Counted from the first letter of the stretch, positions 23,792-31,926 are shown. The stretch: DNA of 35,379 bases from Desulfonatronospira sp. (GCA_007125075.1 SLDX01000043.1:1-35379); one strand, 5' to 3'. Program-made: numbers and translations. The notes: generated by a model not told the origin, from the letters alone.

Positions 23792-23974
23792 TCCAGATGG
23801 TAAACCAGCTTTTTGACTCCGAATTCACATTAACCTCCAGCCTCATCCACACGCAGTGCATGATCTGCGATTGCATGGAACAGATGATTTGCCGTCAGGA
23901 ATTAAATTCAAAAGAACACAAGTTGAGTGCCGCAGGGGATACAAGACTAATCTAAAAGCTTGTGGAGAAGATAA

Positions 23975-24745
23975 ATGATCGGAGCCATTGCCGGAGATAT
24001 TGTCGGTTCAGTTTACGAATGGAACAACATTAAAACCAAGGATTTTGTTCTATTCACTCAGAGCAGCTACTTTACCGACGATACGGTCCTGACCGTGGCC
24101 CTGGCTGATTCCATCATGACAGGCAGGCCATACGACGAGAATATGAGACGGTATTATAAATGGTATCCGGACGCTGGATATGGCGGCAGATTCAGGCAAT
24201 GGGCGGAAAACCCCGAATCCGGTTCTTACAACAGCTGGGGCAATGGCGCGGCCATGCGCATAAGCCCGGTGGGTTTCGCCTGGGATGACCTGGACACTGT
24301 GCTTGAGAAAGCCAGGGAATTTACAGAGATCACTCACAACCATCCGGAAGGGGTCAAGGGCGGACAGGCTGCAGCAGCGGCAATATTTAAGGCCAGGCAG
24401 GGCAGGACCAGGGATGAAATCAAGGCATACATTGAAAATGAGTTCGGCTACGACCTGAGCAGACATGTTGATGAGATCCGGCCCGCGTATCAGTTCAACG
24501 AGTCATCACAGGAGACTGTCCCTCAGGCTGTGCGGGCTTTTATTGATTCCAGCGGATTTGTGGATGCTCTGAGAACGGCCGTATCCCTTGGCGGGGACAG
24601 CGATACCCTGGCCTGCATTACCGGAGGGATTGCCCAGGCTTACTACAAAGGCGTGCCTGAAGAGGTTCAGCTCCAGGTTTACAGGATTCTGGATGATCGG
24701 CTGAGAGCCGTAACCCGGGAATTTATGGGCAGATACTGCAGATGA
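23975..24745 (+). CDS. ADP-ribosylglycohydrolase family protein
   Basis: A 256-residue all-helical hydrolase of the DraG/ARH family, which removes ADP-ribose from proteins or nucleic acids with two Mg ions. Metal-binding motifs are intact: the N-terminal GAIAGDIVGSVYEW, FTDDTVLT near residues 33-40, THNHPEGVKGG, and the C-terminal SLGGDSDTLACITGGIA. GGAG lies 9 bases before the ATG. No ADP-ribosyltransferase or dinitrogenase reductase gene is in the window, so its substrate is unknown. Its place among toxin-antitoxin genes suggests a defence or stress role, but that is inference. Confidence 0.92.
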   Translation: MIGAIAGDIVGSVYEWNNIKTKDFVLFTQSSYFTDDTVLTVALADSIMTGRPYDENMRRYYKWYPDAGYGGRFRQWAENPESGSYNSWGNGAAMRISPVGFAWDDLDTVLEKAREFTEITHNHPEGVKGGQAAAAAIFKARQGRTRDEIKAYIENEFGYDLSRHVDEIRPAYQFNESSQETVPQAVRAFIDSSGFVDALRTAVSLGGDSDTLACITGGIAQAYYKGVPEEVQLQVYRILDDRLRAVTREFMGRYCR

Positions 24746-24993
24746 AAACTGAGGAGCAACACTTCCAGCTTATCCCACATACCGGAAACAAAGTACCTTT
24801 TAACAAAAAATCTGCGTCCATCCAGAACTCCGCTTCGTGAATCCGCCAATCCGGAATGGGCACAAAGGATTCCAGAATGCCTGCTCAGCAGCCTCAATTC
24901 GTCATTTCACCGCGTCTTTTTTGAGTTAAAGGACAAACTTTGCCGCAAGGCATGAAACCCCAGACATGAAGACATCACGGCGCGTCTGCAAGA

Positions 24994-25040
24994 TTGACTC
25001 ATATTGTTATGTGGATTATTATATACATAATTATCCATAT
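24994..25040 (+). promoter_or_regulatory. Promoter and imperfect palindrome of the RHH-MazF operon
   Basis: TTGACT (24994-24999), a 17-base spacer and TATTAT (25017-25022) make a near-consensus promoter. ATGTGGATTATTATA (25009-25023) and CATAATTATCCATAT (25026-25040) form a palindrome with 15-base arms and three mismatches, covering the -10. It is the likely autoregulatory operator. Confidence 0.7.
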
Positions 25041-25056
25041 CCATATGAGGTATGCC

Positions 25057-25287
25057 ATGAAAGCAGTCCAGATGACCCTTGATGAGGAATTGATCCAGGC
25101 TGTGGATCAACTGTCCCGGAAGCTTGGGACAAGCAGGTCCGCCTTTACGCGCAAAGCCTTGCGCGAGGCACTTGATCGCCATCGCATTGACCAGTTGGAG
25201 CAAAAGCAGATACAGGGCTATAAAAAACATCCTGTGGCCCCTGATGAATTTGCTGCCTGGGAAGAAGAACAGGTCTGGGTCGAATGA
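25057..25287 (+). CDS. Ribbon-helix-helix antitoxin of a MazF-type toxin
   Basis: A 76-residue antitoxin starting MKAVQMTLDEELIQAVDQL, a ribbon-helix-helix DNA-binding domain, followed by an acidic tail with Trp and Glu residues (FAAWEEEQVWVE). The ATG at 25057 has GAGG 7 bases upstream; the open frame extends further upstream into the promoter but without a ribosome site. It overlaps the toxin gene by 4 bases (ATGA). Confidence 0.9.
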   Translation: MKAVQMTLDEELIQAVDQLSRKLGTSRSAFTRKALREALDRHRIDQLEQKQIQGYKKHPVAPDEFAAWEEEQVWVE

Positions 25288-25598
25288 TGCAGCGTGGTGA
25301 AATACGCTGGTACAAATTTCAAAACCCGGACAAAAAACGTCCTGTCCTGATTCTTACCCGAAATTCAGTGCTGCAGTATCTGCGTGAGGTTACCATAGCC
25401 CCGATTACAACAACAGTCCGGGATATACCTTCGGAGGTTTTTCTCTTCAAATCCGATGGAATGCCACGAGACTGCGCGATTAACCTTGATCACATGCAAA
25501 CAGTGTCCAAAAAAAGAATCGGCTCGCTCATCACATCACTGCCCCCGGAAAAGATGGACCAGGTTAGCCGGGCCATAAGCTTTGCCCTGGAACTCTGA
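25284..25598 (+). CDS. mazF: MazF/PemK-family mRNA interferase toxin
   Basis: A 104-residue toxin with the MazF signatures: RGEIRWYKF, KKRPVLILTRNSVL, the central VTIAPITTTVRDIPSEV with the active-site Arg/Thr region, and CAINLDHMQTVSKKRIG. The family cuts single-stranded RNA at short motifs. It appears complete and coupled to its antitoxin through an ATGA overlap. Confidence 0.92.
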   Translation: MMQRGEIRWYKFQNPDKKRPVLILTRNSVLQYLREVTIAPITTTVRDIPSEVFLFKSDGMPRDCAINLDHMQTVSKKRIGSLITSLPPEKMDQVSRAISFALEL

Positions 25599-25936
25599 CA
25601 TGCTGCTGTTTTTTAGTGCCGAATGTCCGGTCTGCCCGGCAGGGCGGGCTTCTCCGAAGCCCGGCCCAGGGAAGGCCTTAAAGCAAGTTATTTCTAAGGC
25701 AAAAGGCAATTTTTCAAACGGCTGCTTATTGCGGCCGGGGAAGTCAAAATCATGCACCTGAAAAATTTTTATTTTCAATCCGGCGTGTCGGATGAGGGTG
25801 ATTTCTGAAAGACTGGTGCAGAAACGTTTTTGAGCAGAAAATGTACTGCCTGAGCAGCAGGATTGATTTTCTATCAGGCGCCCTTTATTCTGAACCATTC
25901 AAGTTCAAGAAACAATGACACCGCCTTTCCAGGCTT
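25599..25936. other. Non-coding stretch with a GC-rich hairpin after mazF
   Basis: It contains a perfect hairpin, CGGGCTTC-TCC-GAAGCCCG (25645-25663), within a GC-rich patch at 25625-25680, but no T tract follows. The rest holds no credible gene. Confidence 0.5.
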
Positions 25937-26287
25937 ATGAAACTGCTTTCTTTTACTCTTCAGGATCTGGAGAAATATCAGGTCATTCTATTCGCGGCAG
26001 CCATCGGTTTTGGAGTGCTGACAGGTATTACTGCCCCGGAAAGGACGAATCTCCTGGAATTCCTGTTCTGGCCCACTCTGGGCGCTTTGCTCTATGCCAC
26101 CTTTACCCAGTTTCATCTGTACCGGCTGAAAGAAGCCCTGGCAGACGTCCGCTTTCTAGCTGCGGCGGTCTCGGGCAACTTCCTGGTTGTGAAGCAGAAA
26201 AAAAACCTGTTCATGACTTCCTCCAGCATCGCTGCATTCAAAAGCATTGCCACGGGGAGGCATCTTCGGGGTGGCCATGGAGCTTAA
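25937..26287 (+). pseudogene. Truncated ACR3-like (bile acid:Na+/arsenite) transporter
   Basis: The first 82 or so residues match the N terminus of ACR3-like arsenical-resistance transporters: LEKYQVILFAAAIGFGVLTG, FLFWPTLGALLYATFTQ, LADVRFLAAAVSGNFLVV. That is about three membrane helices. After FLVV the sequence becomes polar and unrelated and stops at codon 117, where the family needs about 300 residues and ten helices. A transport function is not possible. The cause is probably a deletion or rearrangement. Confidence 0.7.
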
Positions 26288-26638
26288 AGAGATTTATTTA
26301 ACAGAGCAGCGGAAATGATTTTGAACATGCTTATGCCGGCCACAGCAGAGTCTCCCGGATCAGAGCGTACGCCTGAAAAGCAGTATCCAGCATCCTGGCT
26401 TGAGGCAAGGGACGCAGGCCACTAGAAGCTGTGATATTCCCGGAAAAGGACATGAAGAGCAGGGATTTTCTGATTATTTTATGTATAGATCCGGAACTCT
26501 GGTTTCCAGGGATGACCATTTCCTTTGACTGTGCAGCATGATTTGATAAACAGACAACCTGCAGGCCGGTGGAGCTTTCTCTGAAGAACAGCTTAGCAGA
26601 AATACATCGCCACTTTCACATTATCATGGATATCCGGA
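26288..26638. other. Gene-free stretch before the antiporter
   Basis: About 350 bases with no recognisable gene, RNA or strong hairpin. Short open frames occur on both strands but none has a ribosome site or known similarity. It may be debris of the truncated transporter's downstream neighbourhood and should hold the antiporter promoter. Confidence 0.45.
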
Positions 26639-27793
26639 ATGGATCATACTGAACACCTGTTTCTCCTTGGCGGGATCGCGCTTCTTTCTTTTTTCCTGGT
26701 CAGCTACCTGTTCCAGCGGCTCAAGCTTCCGTCGCTGCTGGCCTATGTTTTTCTGGGCCTGGCCCTGTCCGGCCTGCTCACCGCACCTGATCTGCGCATA
26801 ATTGATGAAATTGCCCGCCTTGGGATTCTTCTTCTTTTTTTCCTGCTCGGACTGCACTTTCCCCTGGCTCGCCTGGTAAACATTTCACGCCGGGTCTGGA
26901 GCGTCGGATTCATGGATATAGGGCTCAATTTCGGCGTCACCTTCGCCCTGGCTTATCTTTTGGGCTTTGATCTGCTTGCGGCCCTGATCATCGGCGGGGT
27001 GGCTTATGCCACAAGTTCCTCCATTACGGTCAAGATGCTTGAAGATTCCAAAAGGCTCAAGAGTCCTGAAGGAGAATTCAAACTGGCCCTGCTTGTTTTT
27101 GAAGACCTTGCCGCACCGGTTATGGTTTCCTTTCTGGCCGGGCTTATTCTTCTCGGAGCGGTCACCGCTGAAGCCATTCTCATCATTTTTCTCAAGGTTG
27201 TTCTGCTGACTGTGGTTTCCATACTCCTGGCACTTTATGGCTTCCGCAAGCTGGACCTGTTTGCCGGAAGGTACATGTCCAGGGACTTCATGCCCCTGTT
27301 TGCCATGGCCGTAGGCCTTATCTTCGCCGGCATCGCCGAAGCCATGGATCTCTCCAAGCTCCTTGGAGCGTTTCTGGCCGGGGTAATGCTTTCCGAAACA
27401 GGCACATCCAGGGAATTCAGCAGAATTATTATGCCGGTCAAGGATCTCACTCTGCCCTTTTTCTTTTTCTGGTTCGGCACGACGATTACTCTGGGCACAG
27501 GCATCATTTCCCTGCCAGCCCTGGGAATCCTTCTCATCTGGGCCCTGGCGGGCAAACTGATCGTGGGCTTCTGGGGGGGCAGGATGTACGGCCTTTCCTT
27601 CAAGGGTTCAATCCGGACCGCTTTTTCCCTGCTCCAGAGAGGAGAATTCTCAGTGGTCATCGCTGCCATGGCCGAACCGGTTCTGCGGGCCTTTCTGGGC
27701 ATCTACATTGTGGTTACAGCTATTGCCGGAGTTTATCTGTTCCGCTGGGCTCCGGGCATTGCGGACAGACTGGCCCGCCGGGCAGGAAGGTAA
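26639..27793 (+). CDS. KefB/CPA2-type cation:proton antiporter (membrane domain only)
   Basis: A 384-residue inner-membrane protein of the monovalent cation:proton antiporter-2 family, with about twelve hydrophobic helices. Typical features: KLPSLLAYVFLGLALSGLL, LGILLLFFLLGLHF, and LALLVFEDLAAPVMV, which holds the acidic transport residues (ED, where CPA2 members often have QD). LGAFLAGVMLSET and FSLLQRGEFSVVIA follow. It ends right after the last helix, so it lacks the C-terminal RCK/TrkA_N domain of KefB and KefC. The gene 61 bases downstream encodes a two-RCK protein that could supply that control. No strong ribosome site precedes the ATG. Confidence 0.88.
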   Translation: MDHTEHLFLLGGIALLSFFLVSYLFQRLKLPSLLAYVFLGLALSGLLTAPDLRIIDEIARLGILLLFFLLGLHFPLARLVNISRRVWSVGFMDIGLNFGVTFALAYLLGFDLLAALIIGGVAYATSSSITVKMLEDSKRLKSPEGEFKLALLVFEDLAAPVMVSFLAGLILLGAVTAEAILIIFLKVVLLTVVSILLALYGFRKLDLFAGRYMSRDFMPLFAMAVGLIFAGIAEAMDLSKLLGAFLAGVMLSETGTSREFSRIIMPVKDLTLPFFFFWFGTTITLGTGIISLPALGILLIWALAGKLIVGFWGGRMYGLSFKGSIRTAFSLLQRGEFSVVIAAMAEPVLRAFLGIYIVVTAIAGVYLFRWAPGIADRLARRAGR

Positions 27794-27854
27794 TAACACT
27801 AAAAAACATGATTTGTATTAACCAAAAATAATTAAAGAAGCAGGGGATCCGCAT

Positions 27855-29210
27855 ATGCATATCGTAATTGTGGGCGGAGGAGACGTAGGACAGGAGCTGG
27901 CCAAAAATCTTCACGCCAGGGGCCACGACGTGGTTCTTTTGGACAAGGATGCGCAAAAGGTGGAGAGACTGAGCGAGGAACTGGACTTCCAGGTCATCAA
28001 AGGCAGCGGAGCCAACCTGGACGTGCTGCACAAAGCCAAAATCAAGTCAGCGCATATGCTCATTGCAGCCACTGAATCCGACGAGGTGAACATCATCGCC
28101 TGTATGATCGCCAAAACCATGGGAGTCCGTTATACCGTGGCCCGGGTACGCGATCCGGAATCAGCCGGAGATATCGACATGGACGCCAGCGGTCTTACCC
28201 GTGAACAGGTGGGCGTTGACACGATAATCAGCCCGGAAAAGGCGGTGGCACAGGAAATCGCCAAAATGATCCAGTTTCCCGGCGCTGTTGAAATCGAGTA
28301 CTTTGCCAAGGGCCTGGCCATGATGGTCGGAGTTTACGTAACTGAAAAAGCTCAGATTGCCGGCCGGAGCATTGAAGATCTGCCTTTGCCCAAAGGCTGC
28401 ATCGTAGTCGGCATCAGGCGGCCGGACGGAGAATTTTTTCTTCCAGGAGGAAAGGATAAGATCAGAGCCGGAGACAAGGTCTATCTGACAGGTCGATCCT
28501 CGGTCATGGCCGAGGCCAGCTGGCTTCTGCACCGCGAAAAAACCCGTGTGAGCCGGGTGATCATTCTGGGCGGCGGCATGATCGGCTATAACCTGGCCAC
28601 TATTTTGGAATCAAACCGGAAAGCATCTTTTATTACCAAGATCATCGAAAAGAGCGAAGAACGCTGCGAGATGCTGTATCGAAATCTGAGCAAAACCACC
28701 GTGGTCCAGGGAGATGAAACTGAAATCTCTTATTTCAACGAGGAGGAAATAGCTGAAGCAGACATTCTGGTGGCTGTAACCGGAGACGACTGCACCAATG
28801 TTGTAGCCTCAGTAATGGGCCAGCGTCTGGGGGTCAAAATAATAATCTCCGAGGTGACCAGGATCATGTATAAGCATATCTATGATACCGTGGGGATCAC
28901 CCAGATCGTAAACCCGCACCAGATCACTGCGGCCCAGATCCTGCGCTATACTCATAAAGAAGAGGTAATCTCTCTTTCTCTTCTGAAGGATGAAGTTGCC
29001 GAAGCAGAAGAGCTGGTCCTGCTGGAGTCGTCTGGAGTTGTGGGCAGAAAAATCGCTGAGGCGAACCTGCCCCGGGGGCTGATTGTAGGAGCCATCGTCA
29101 GGGACAGCGAAGTGATAATTCCAAACGGGGAAACGGTTTTTCAGCCCAGAGACCATCTGGTCATTTTCGCCATGCCCAAGGTCTGTTCCGAGCTGGAATG
29201 CTTTTTATAG
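27855..29210 (+). CDS. trkA: TrkA-like protein with two RCK units
   Basis: A 451-residue cytoplasmic regulatory subunit. It is a tandem duplication: a Rossmann RCK_N beginning MHIVIVGGGDVGQELA with RCK_C at about 140-220, then a second RCK_N with VIILGGGMIGYNLA at about 232 and RCK_C ending at about 450. NAD(H) and related nucleotides bind at the glycine loops and control K+ flux. TrkA normally gates TrkH or TrkG; no such channel is in the window, and the neighbour is a KefB-like antiporter lacking its own RCK domain. A regulatory pairing of the two is plausible. AGGGGA lies about 9 bases before the ATG; a terminator follows. Confidence 0.9.
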   Translation: MHIVIVGGGDVGQELAKNLHARGHDVVLLDKDAQKVERLSEELDFQVIKGSGANLDVLHKAKIKSAHMLIAATESDEVNIIACMIAKTMGVRYTVARVRDPESAGDIDMDASGLTREQVGVDTIISPEKAVAQEIAKMIQFPGAVEIEYFAKGLAMMVGVYVTEKAQIAGRSIEDLPLPKGCIVVGIRRPDGEFFLPGGKDKIRAGDKVYLTGRSSVMAEASWLLHREKTRVSRVIILGGGMIGYNLATILESNRKASFITKIIEKSEERCEMLYRNLSKTTVVQGDETEISYFNEEEIAEADILVAVTGDDCTNVVASVMGQRLGVKIIISEVTRIMYKHIYDTVGITQIVNPHQITAAQILRYTHKEEVISLSLLKDEVAEAEELVLLESSGVVGRKIAEANLPRGLIVGAIVRDSEVIIPNGETVFQPRDHLVIFAMPKVCSELECFL

Positions 29211-29308
29211 CCAGACCATAAGAGTTTCAAAAAACTGCCCCTGGAGCGAGTGGTAGGAGGAAATCTCTTACAGCTTCCTGATTAAGTTAAATCCAATAAT
29301 ATTAATGA

Positions 29309-29349
29309 CGGCAGAGTAATTCAGAGAAAGACCCTGCCGCCACTTTTTT
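29309..29349 (+). terminator. Rho-independent terminator after trkA
   Basis: CGGCAG (29309-29314) pairs with CTGCCG (29334-29339), extended inward by GT/AC past one mismatch. TTTTTT follows at 29344-29349. It lies about 100 bases past the trkA stop. Confidence 0.65.
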
Positions 29350-29439
29350 AAGGTGTTTTCAAGTGAACTGAGAAACAAGGGACAATTCAGATTTCATCAT
29401 TAAAAAAAGGTTTAATGCAGACAACTGCAACCCGTGGAA

Positions 29440-29673
29440 TCAGCCGCCGAGCCAGTTGCAGGCTTCGGTATGGCAATGCAGGTTGTCAATTTCTTCCTGC
29501 GTCAATTCGTTCTTGGCCGCTTCCAATTCTTCTTTGGTAAAATCAAAACCTTGACTCCTGCCCAGATCTGAATTGCAGAAATCCTCCACTTCCGGGTAAT
29601 CCGCCAGCATTTTGGCAAAGTTCTCATCAGCCTGGACCTTCTGACAGAATTTTTTCGCGGAATCCAACGACAT
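29440..29673 (-). CDS. Nif11-like small protein
   Basis: A 77-residue protein that starts MSLDSAKKFCQKVQADENFA and has the later block FDFTKEELEAAKNELTQEEI, the two halves of the Nif11 domain. That domain serves as leader peptide for several ribosomally made natural products. The final residues are NLHCHTEACNWLGG: a Gly-Gly pair sits at the very end, with two Cys just before, so there is no separate core peptide after the usual GG site. AAGGAG lies 7 bases upstream of the ATG. No modification enzyme or peptidase-transporter is nearby. It may be an orphan Nif11 protein with a non-precursor role. Confidence 0.75.
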   Translation of the reverse strand: MSLDSAKKFCQKVQADENFAKMLADYPEVEDFCNSDLGRSQGFDFTKEELEAAKNELTQEEIDNLHCHTEACNWLGG

Positions 29674-29927
29674 ATCTATTCTCCTTTCATGTTCAGCTTC
29701 GCTAAGAAGCAGGTTAAAAAATATACTAGTAACGATTATTGTTTAATAAAGTCTTATCTTTTACTGTCAATAATTTTTTAAGTCAGTACAATTTTTTTTA
29801 AAAAACGTATCAGCACTGAAGCGTGCTTATTAAATCCTGCCTGTTTCCGGTTAACAAAATTTGAAAAAATATGGATCATCCGGTTGAAGCATACTTCCTC
29901 GAAAAGAAAAGAATATCTCACGCCCGG

Positions 29928-30002
29928 CCTGCCTCTCTCCGAGGCGTAAGCTCTACGAGCTGGAGGCCGGCCCATAGGGCCTACGCCCCGGAGGGAAGCA
30001 GG
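29928..30002. repeat. GC-rich 75-base imperfect palindrome
   Basis: The 24-base left arm (29928-29951) and right arm (29979-30002) are complementary at 20 of 24 positions. Key words are CCGAGGCGTAAGC on the left and GCCTACGCCCCGG on the right. A smaller stem, GGCCC-ATA-GGGCC, lies between them, and AGCTCTACGAGCT is nearly palindromic beside it. It stands out in an AT-rich setting and looks like a REP/MITE-type element or a structured RNA. Confidence 0.6.
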
Positions 30003-30101
30003 CCTTGAGACGCGGAGCAAGGCAGGAGTAAGAGGTTTAATGTTCATATCCACCGAGCCGGTGGCAATGAGCAGTTTGCTCCCCGCCTGGGGCGGAAATC
30101 C

Positions 30102-30134
30102 TTTTTCATTACTGCAACTTGCAGAAATGAAAAA
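30102..30134. repeat. 33-base near-perfect palindrome
   Basis: TTTTTCATTACTGCAA (30102-30117) and TTGCAGAAATGAAAAA (30119-30134) are complementary at 15 of 16 positions around a single C. The small CCCCGCC/GGGGCGG stem lies just before it. It could be a bidirectional terminator or a cruciform, though no gene ends close by. Confidence 0.6.
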
Positions 30135-30582
30135 ATGACATCTCTTCTCTGAGAGCTTTGTGGCTCAAGCGACTTGTGGAGCGGGCGAGAGTTAAAATAT
30201 CTTACATCTGAGCCGCCTACGGGCCGGAGGGGAACTGGCGAAATTCATGGATTAAAGCCTTTTCTCGGCTATGTACGCTTAAACCGGAAGAGCCAAAAAT
30301 ATCCAGATATTCCTGAAAAAGAAAAGGAGAGAAGCCTCTTACCCTCCGGGGTCTGGTGCTTCTCTCCTGTATCCCCCTAAGCCACAGCCATTCTGCATAT
30401 AAGACTTCCTGAATCAGAAGTTGGCGCATAAAAACATTCGGCAGTCTTAAAGGATATATCTGCGAAAAGCCATGAGATTAAATCTCACGTATTGCTCCAC
30501 ACAGACAACAGTTTGATTTTAATGCTCTCTGCAGCCTTAACTCTGACCATGGAGCTGAAGAAGGACTTATTGCCGGCCCAGC

Positions 30583-31017
30583 TTAAAGGTCCTCTAGCAG
30601 ACTGGTGAATGTATCGTGATGTTCTTCTTCCTGGGCGATTATGCTGTGAAACATATCCGCGGTGACAATATCACCTTCTTCTTCTGCTGTGGCGATGATC
30701 TTACGGTAAAGCTCTATTGCTTCAGTTTCCTGACCGGTATTGATCTGAAGCATTTCCTTGAGGCTTTCGCCGACGCGAACTTCCGTAGCCTTGGTAGTGG
30801 GCTTGCCACCAAGATAAGCAAGCCTTTCAGCAATCTCCTCAGCATGCTTCATCTCAGCAATGGAAATCTTTTTGATTTCACCCTTCACCGCATGACCTTT
30901 GATGCCGGTCATCATTACATGCTGCCACATGTATGAGATCGAGACCGAGAGCTCACGGGCAATGGCTTCGTTCAGCAGATCTTTTAGCTTGTCGGATACT
31001 TTTGGGGGCACTGACAT
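30583..31017 (-). CDS. Ferritin-like diiron protein (bacterioferritin-type)
   Basis: A 144-residue four-helix-bundle protein of the ferritin-like superfamily. Iron-ligand helices: LNEAIARELSVSISYMWQH, IAEMKHAEEIAERLAYLGG with the ExxH pair, TGQETEAIELYRKIIATAEE, and IIAQEEEHHDTF with the last ExxH. The pattern is closest to bacterioferritin or the DUF-type bacterioferritins of anaerobes; whether it binds haem cannot be decided. The ATG at 31017 has AGGAGG upstream; an in-frame start at 31059 has none. It probably stores iron or protects against oxidative stress. Confidence 0.88.
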   Translation of the reverse strand: MSVPPKVSDKLKDLLNEAIARELSVSISYMWQHVMMTGIKGHAVKGEIKKISIAEMKHAEEIAERLAYLGGKPTTKATEVRVGESLKEMLQINTGQETEAIELYRKIIATAEEEGDIVTADMFHSIIAQEEEHHDTFTSLLEDL

Positions 31018-31220
31018 CTTGTTTACCTCCTGTTTTTGATTTTGTGGCAAAAGAAACATTGAATCTAAAACCTACTGTTTAACAAAAGATGATGACTGCC
31101 GAGACGATGTCAAGAAAAGCATGCTTTTTTTCATGCACATCCGGCTGAGGCTGCAGGTTGTGTTCCTGCCGGTACCCCGGGGAAGAACTCCGGATGCGTG
31201 TGAGGTGAAAAGGGTCGATA

Positions 31221-31622
31221 TCAGATTCTGGCATCATGCCTTTTCAGATCTGGCCCCCAATCAAGAAGCACCTTGTCCGCTGTTATCAGCAGAGCTTCAT
31301 GATGCAAGGCTGTGGCTATTATGAAACGATCCACAGGGTCGCGATGTTCCGAGTCCAGAGAAGATGCCAGAAGCGCAATGCGGCCATCCAGTGGTATTTC
31401 CCGAATTCCGGCGTACAGCAAATCCCAGCGCCAGGCTTCGACACTGGTGGGCAGCTCAACCCTTCTCCGTTGCGCCAGCATAGACGCTTCCCAGAAACTG
31501 ATGGCATTCACGGTGACCACATCTTTTTTCCAGGCTTGATCTATTATGGATCTGGACTTCTTTCCCAGGGACTGGTCATCTCCGTCCATCCAAAGCAGGG
31601 TGTGAGTATCCAAAACGATCAT
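31221..31622 (-). CDS. vapC: VapC-type PIN-domain toxin
   Basis: A 133-residue PIN-domain protein of the type with opening MIVLDTHTLLWMDGD. Acidic active-site residues are present: the Asp of LDTHTLLW, the Glu of AISFWEASML, the Asp of RDPVDRFIIATAL and the Asp of ITADKVLLDW. It overlaps the antitoxin gene by 4 bases (ATGA). It looks intact. Confidence 0.92.
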   Translation of the reverse strand: MIVLDTHTLLWMDGDDQSLGKKSRSIIDQAWKKDVVTVNAISFWEASMLAQRRRVELPTSVEAWRWDLLYAGIREIPLDGRIALLASSLDSEHRDPVDRFIIATALHHEALLITADKVLLDWGPDLKRHDARI

Positions 31623-31849
31623 TCAAGCACCTCCCAATCCTTTTCTGCGACCGGAGTGATAATGTCACCGGTGATTCTAAGGTTTGGGTGCAAGCCGAAA
31701 GGGCTCTCCACACGTTTTCCTGAATAGGGACGAATCTCCGCAACGGGCTTTCCGTTTTTGGTGATCACCAGAGGTTGACCTGAACTGGCAACCTTGTCCA
31801 TCAACGCCAGACACTTGGCCTTGAATTCCGATGCTTTTATTGTTTGCAT
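31619..31849 (-). CDS. Phd/YefM-family antitoxin
   Basis: A 76-residue antitoxin: IKASEFKAKCLALMDKVASS, then PLVITKNGKPVAEIRP as the strand pair, and an acidic C-terminal tail with conserved-looking GDIITPV. AGGAT lies upstream of the ATG. It precedes its VapC partner and has a promoter with a palindrome upstream. Confidence 0.92.
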   Translation of the reverse strand: MQTIKASEFKAKCLALMDKVASSGQPLVITKNGKPVAEIRPYSGKRVESPFGLHPNLRITGDIITPVAEKDWEVLE

Positions 31850-31882
31850 GGGTATTATCCTGTTTGAAAGTGTAAATTATTG

Positions 31883-31926
31883 ATGACTATTTTTATAACT
31901 ATAGTCATGAAGGTGGTCATGGTCAA
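31883..31926 (-). promoter_or_regulatory. Promoter and operator of the second Phd-VapC operon
   Basis: On the minus strand: TTGACC (31921-31926), a 17-base spacer, TATAGT (31898-31903). A perfect inverted repeat, ATGACTAT (31883-31890) and ATAGTCAT (31901-31908) with a 10-base gap, overlaps the -10. This predicts autorepression. Confidence 0.7.

Larger units (their letters stand above)
29674..30582. other. Long intergenic region rich in hairpins
   Basis: About 900 bases between the Nif11-like and ferritin-like genes, with no open frame that has a ribosome site. AT-rich at 29700-29880, then patchy and GC-rich. It carries the two structures listed separately (29928-30002 and 30102-30134). A related looser pair also occurs: GGCCGGAGGGGAA near 30218 and TTACCCTCCGGGG near 30338. 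Two short words are repeated, TTCCTCGAAAAGAAAAG near 29895 and TTCCTGAAAAAGAAAAG near 30311. Confidence 0.55.

Noticed and set aside
23797-23955. 52-codon Cys-containing frame between vapC and the ADP-ribosylglycohydrolase gene
   Set aside because: No ribosome site before its ATG and no recognisable similarity; too short to support alone.
24679-24897. 72-codon minus-strand frame after the ADP-ribosylglycohydrolase gene
   Set aside because: It overlaps the 3' end of a solid gene, and its translation has no recognisable fold or start signal.
26331-26519. 62-codon minus-strand frame in the gap before the antiporter
   Set aside because: No ribosome site, no known similarity and odd composition.
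29778-30053. 91-codon minus-strand frame across the GC-rich hairpin
   Set aside because: The Arg/Pro-rich translation comes from the palindromic repeat; no ribosome site and no family.
29674-30582. CRISPR array suggested by recurring GC-rich words
   Set aside because: The words are arms of hairpins, not regularly spaced identical repeats; no cas gene is present.
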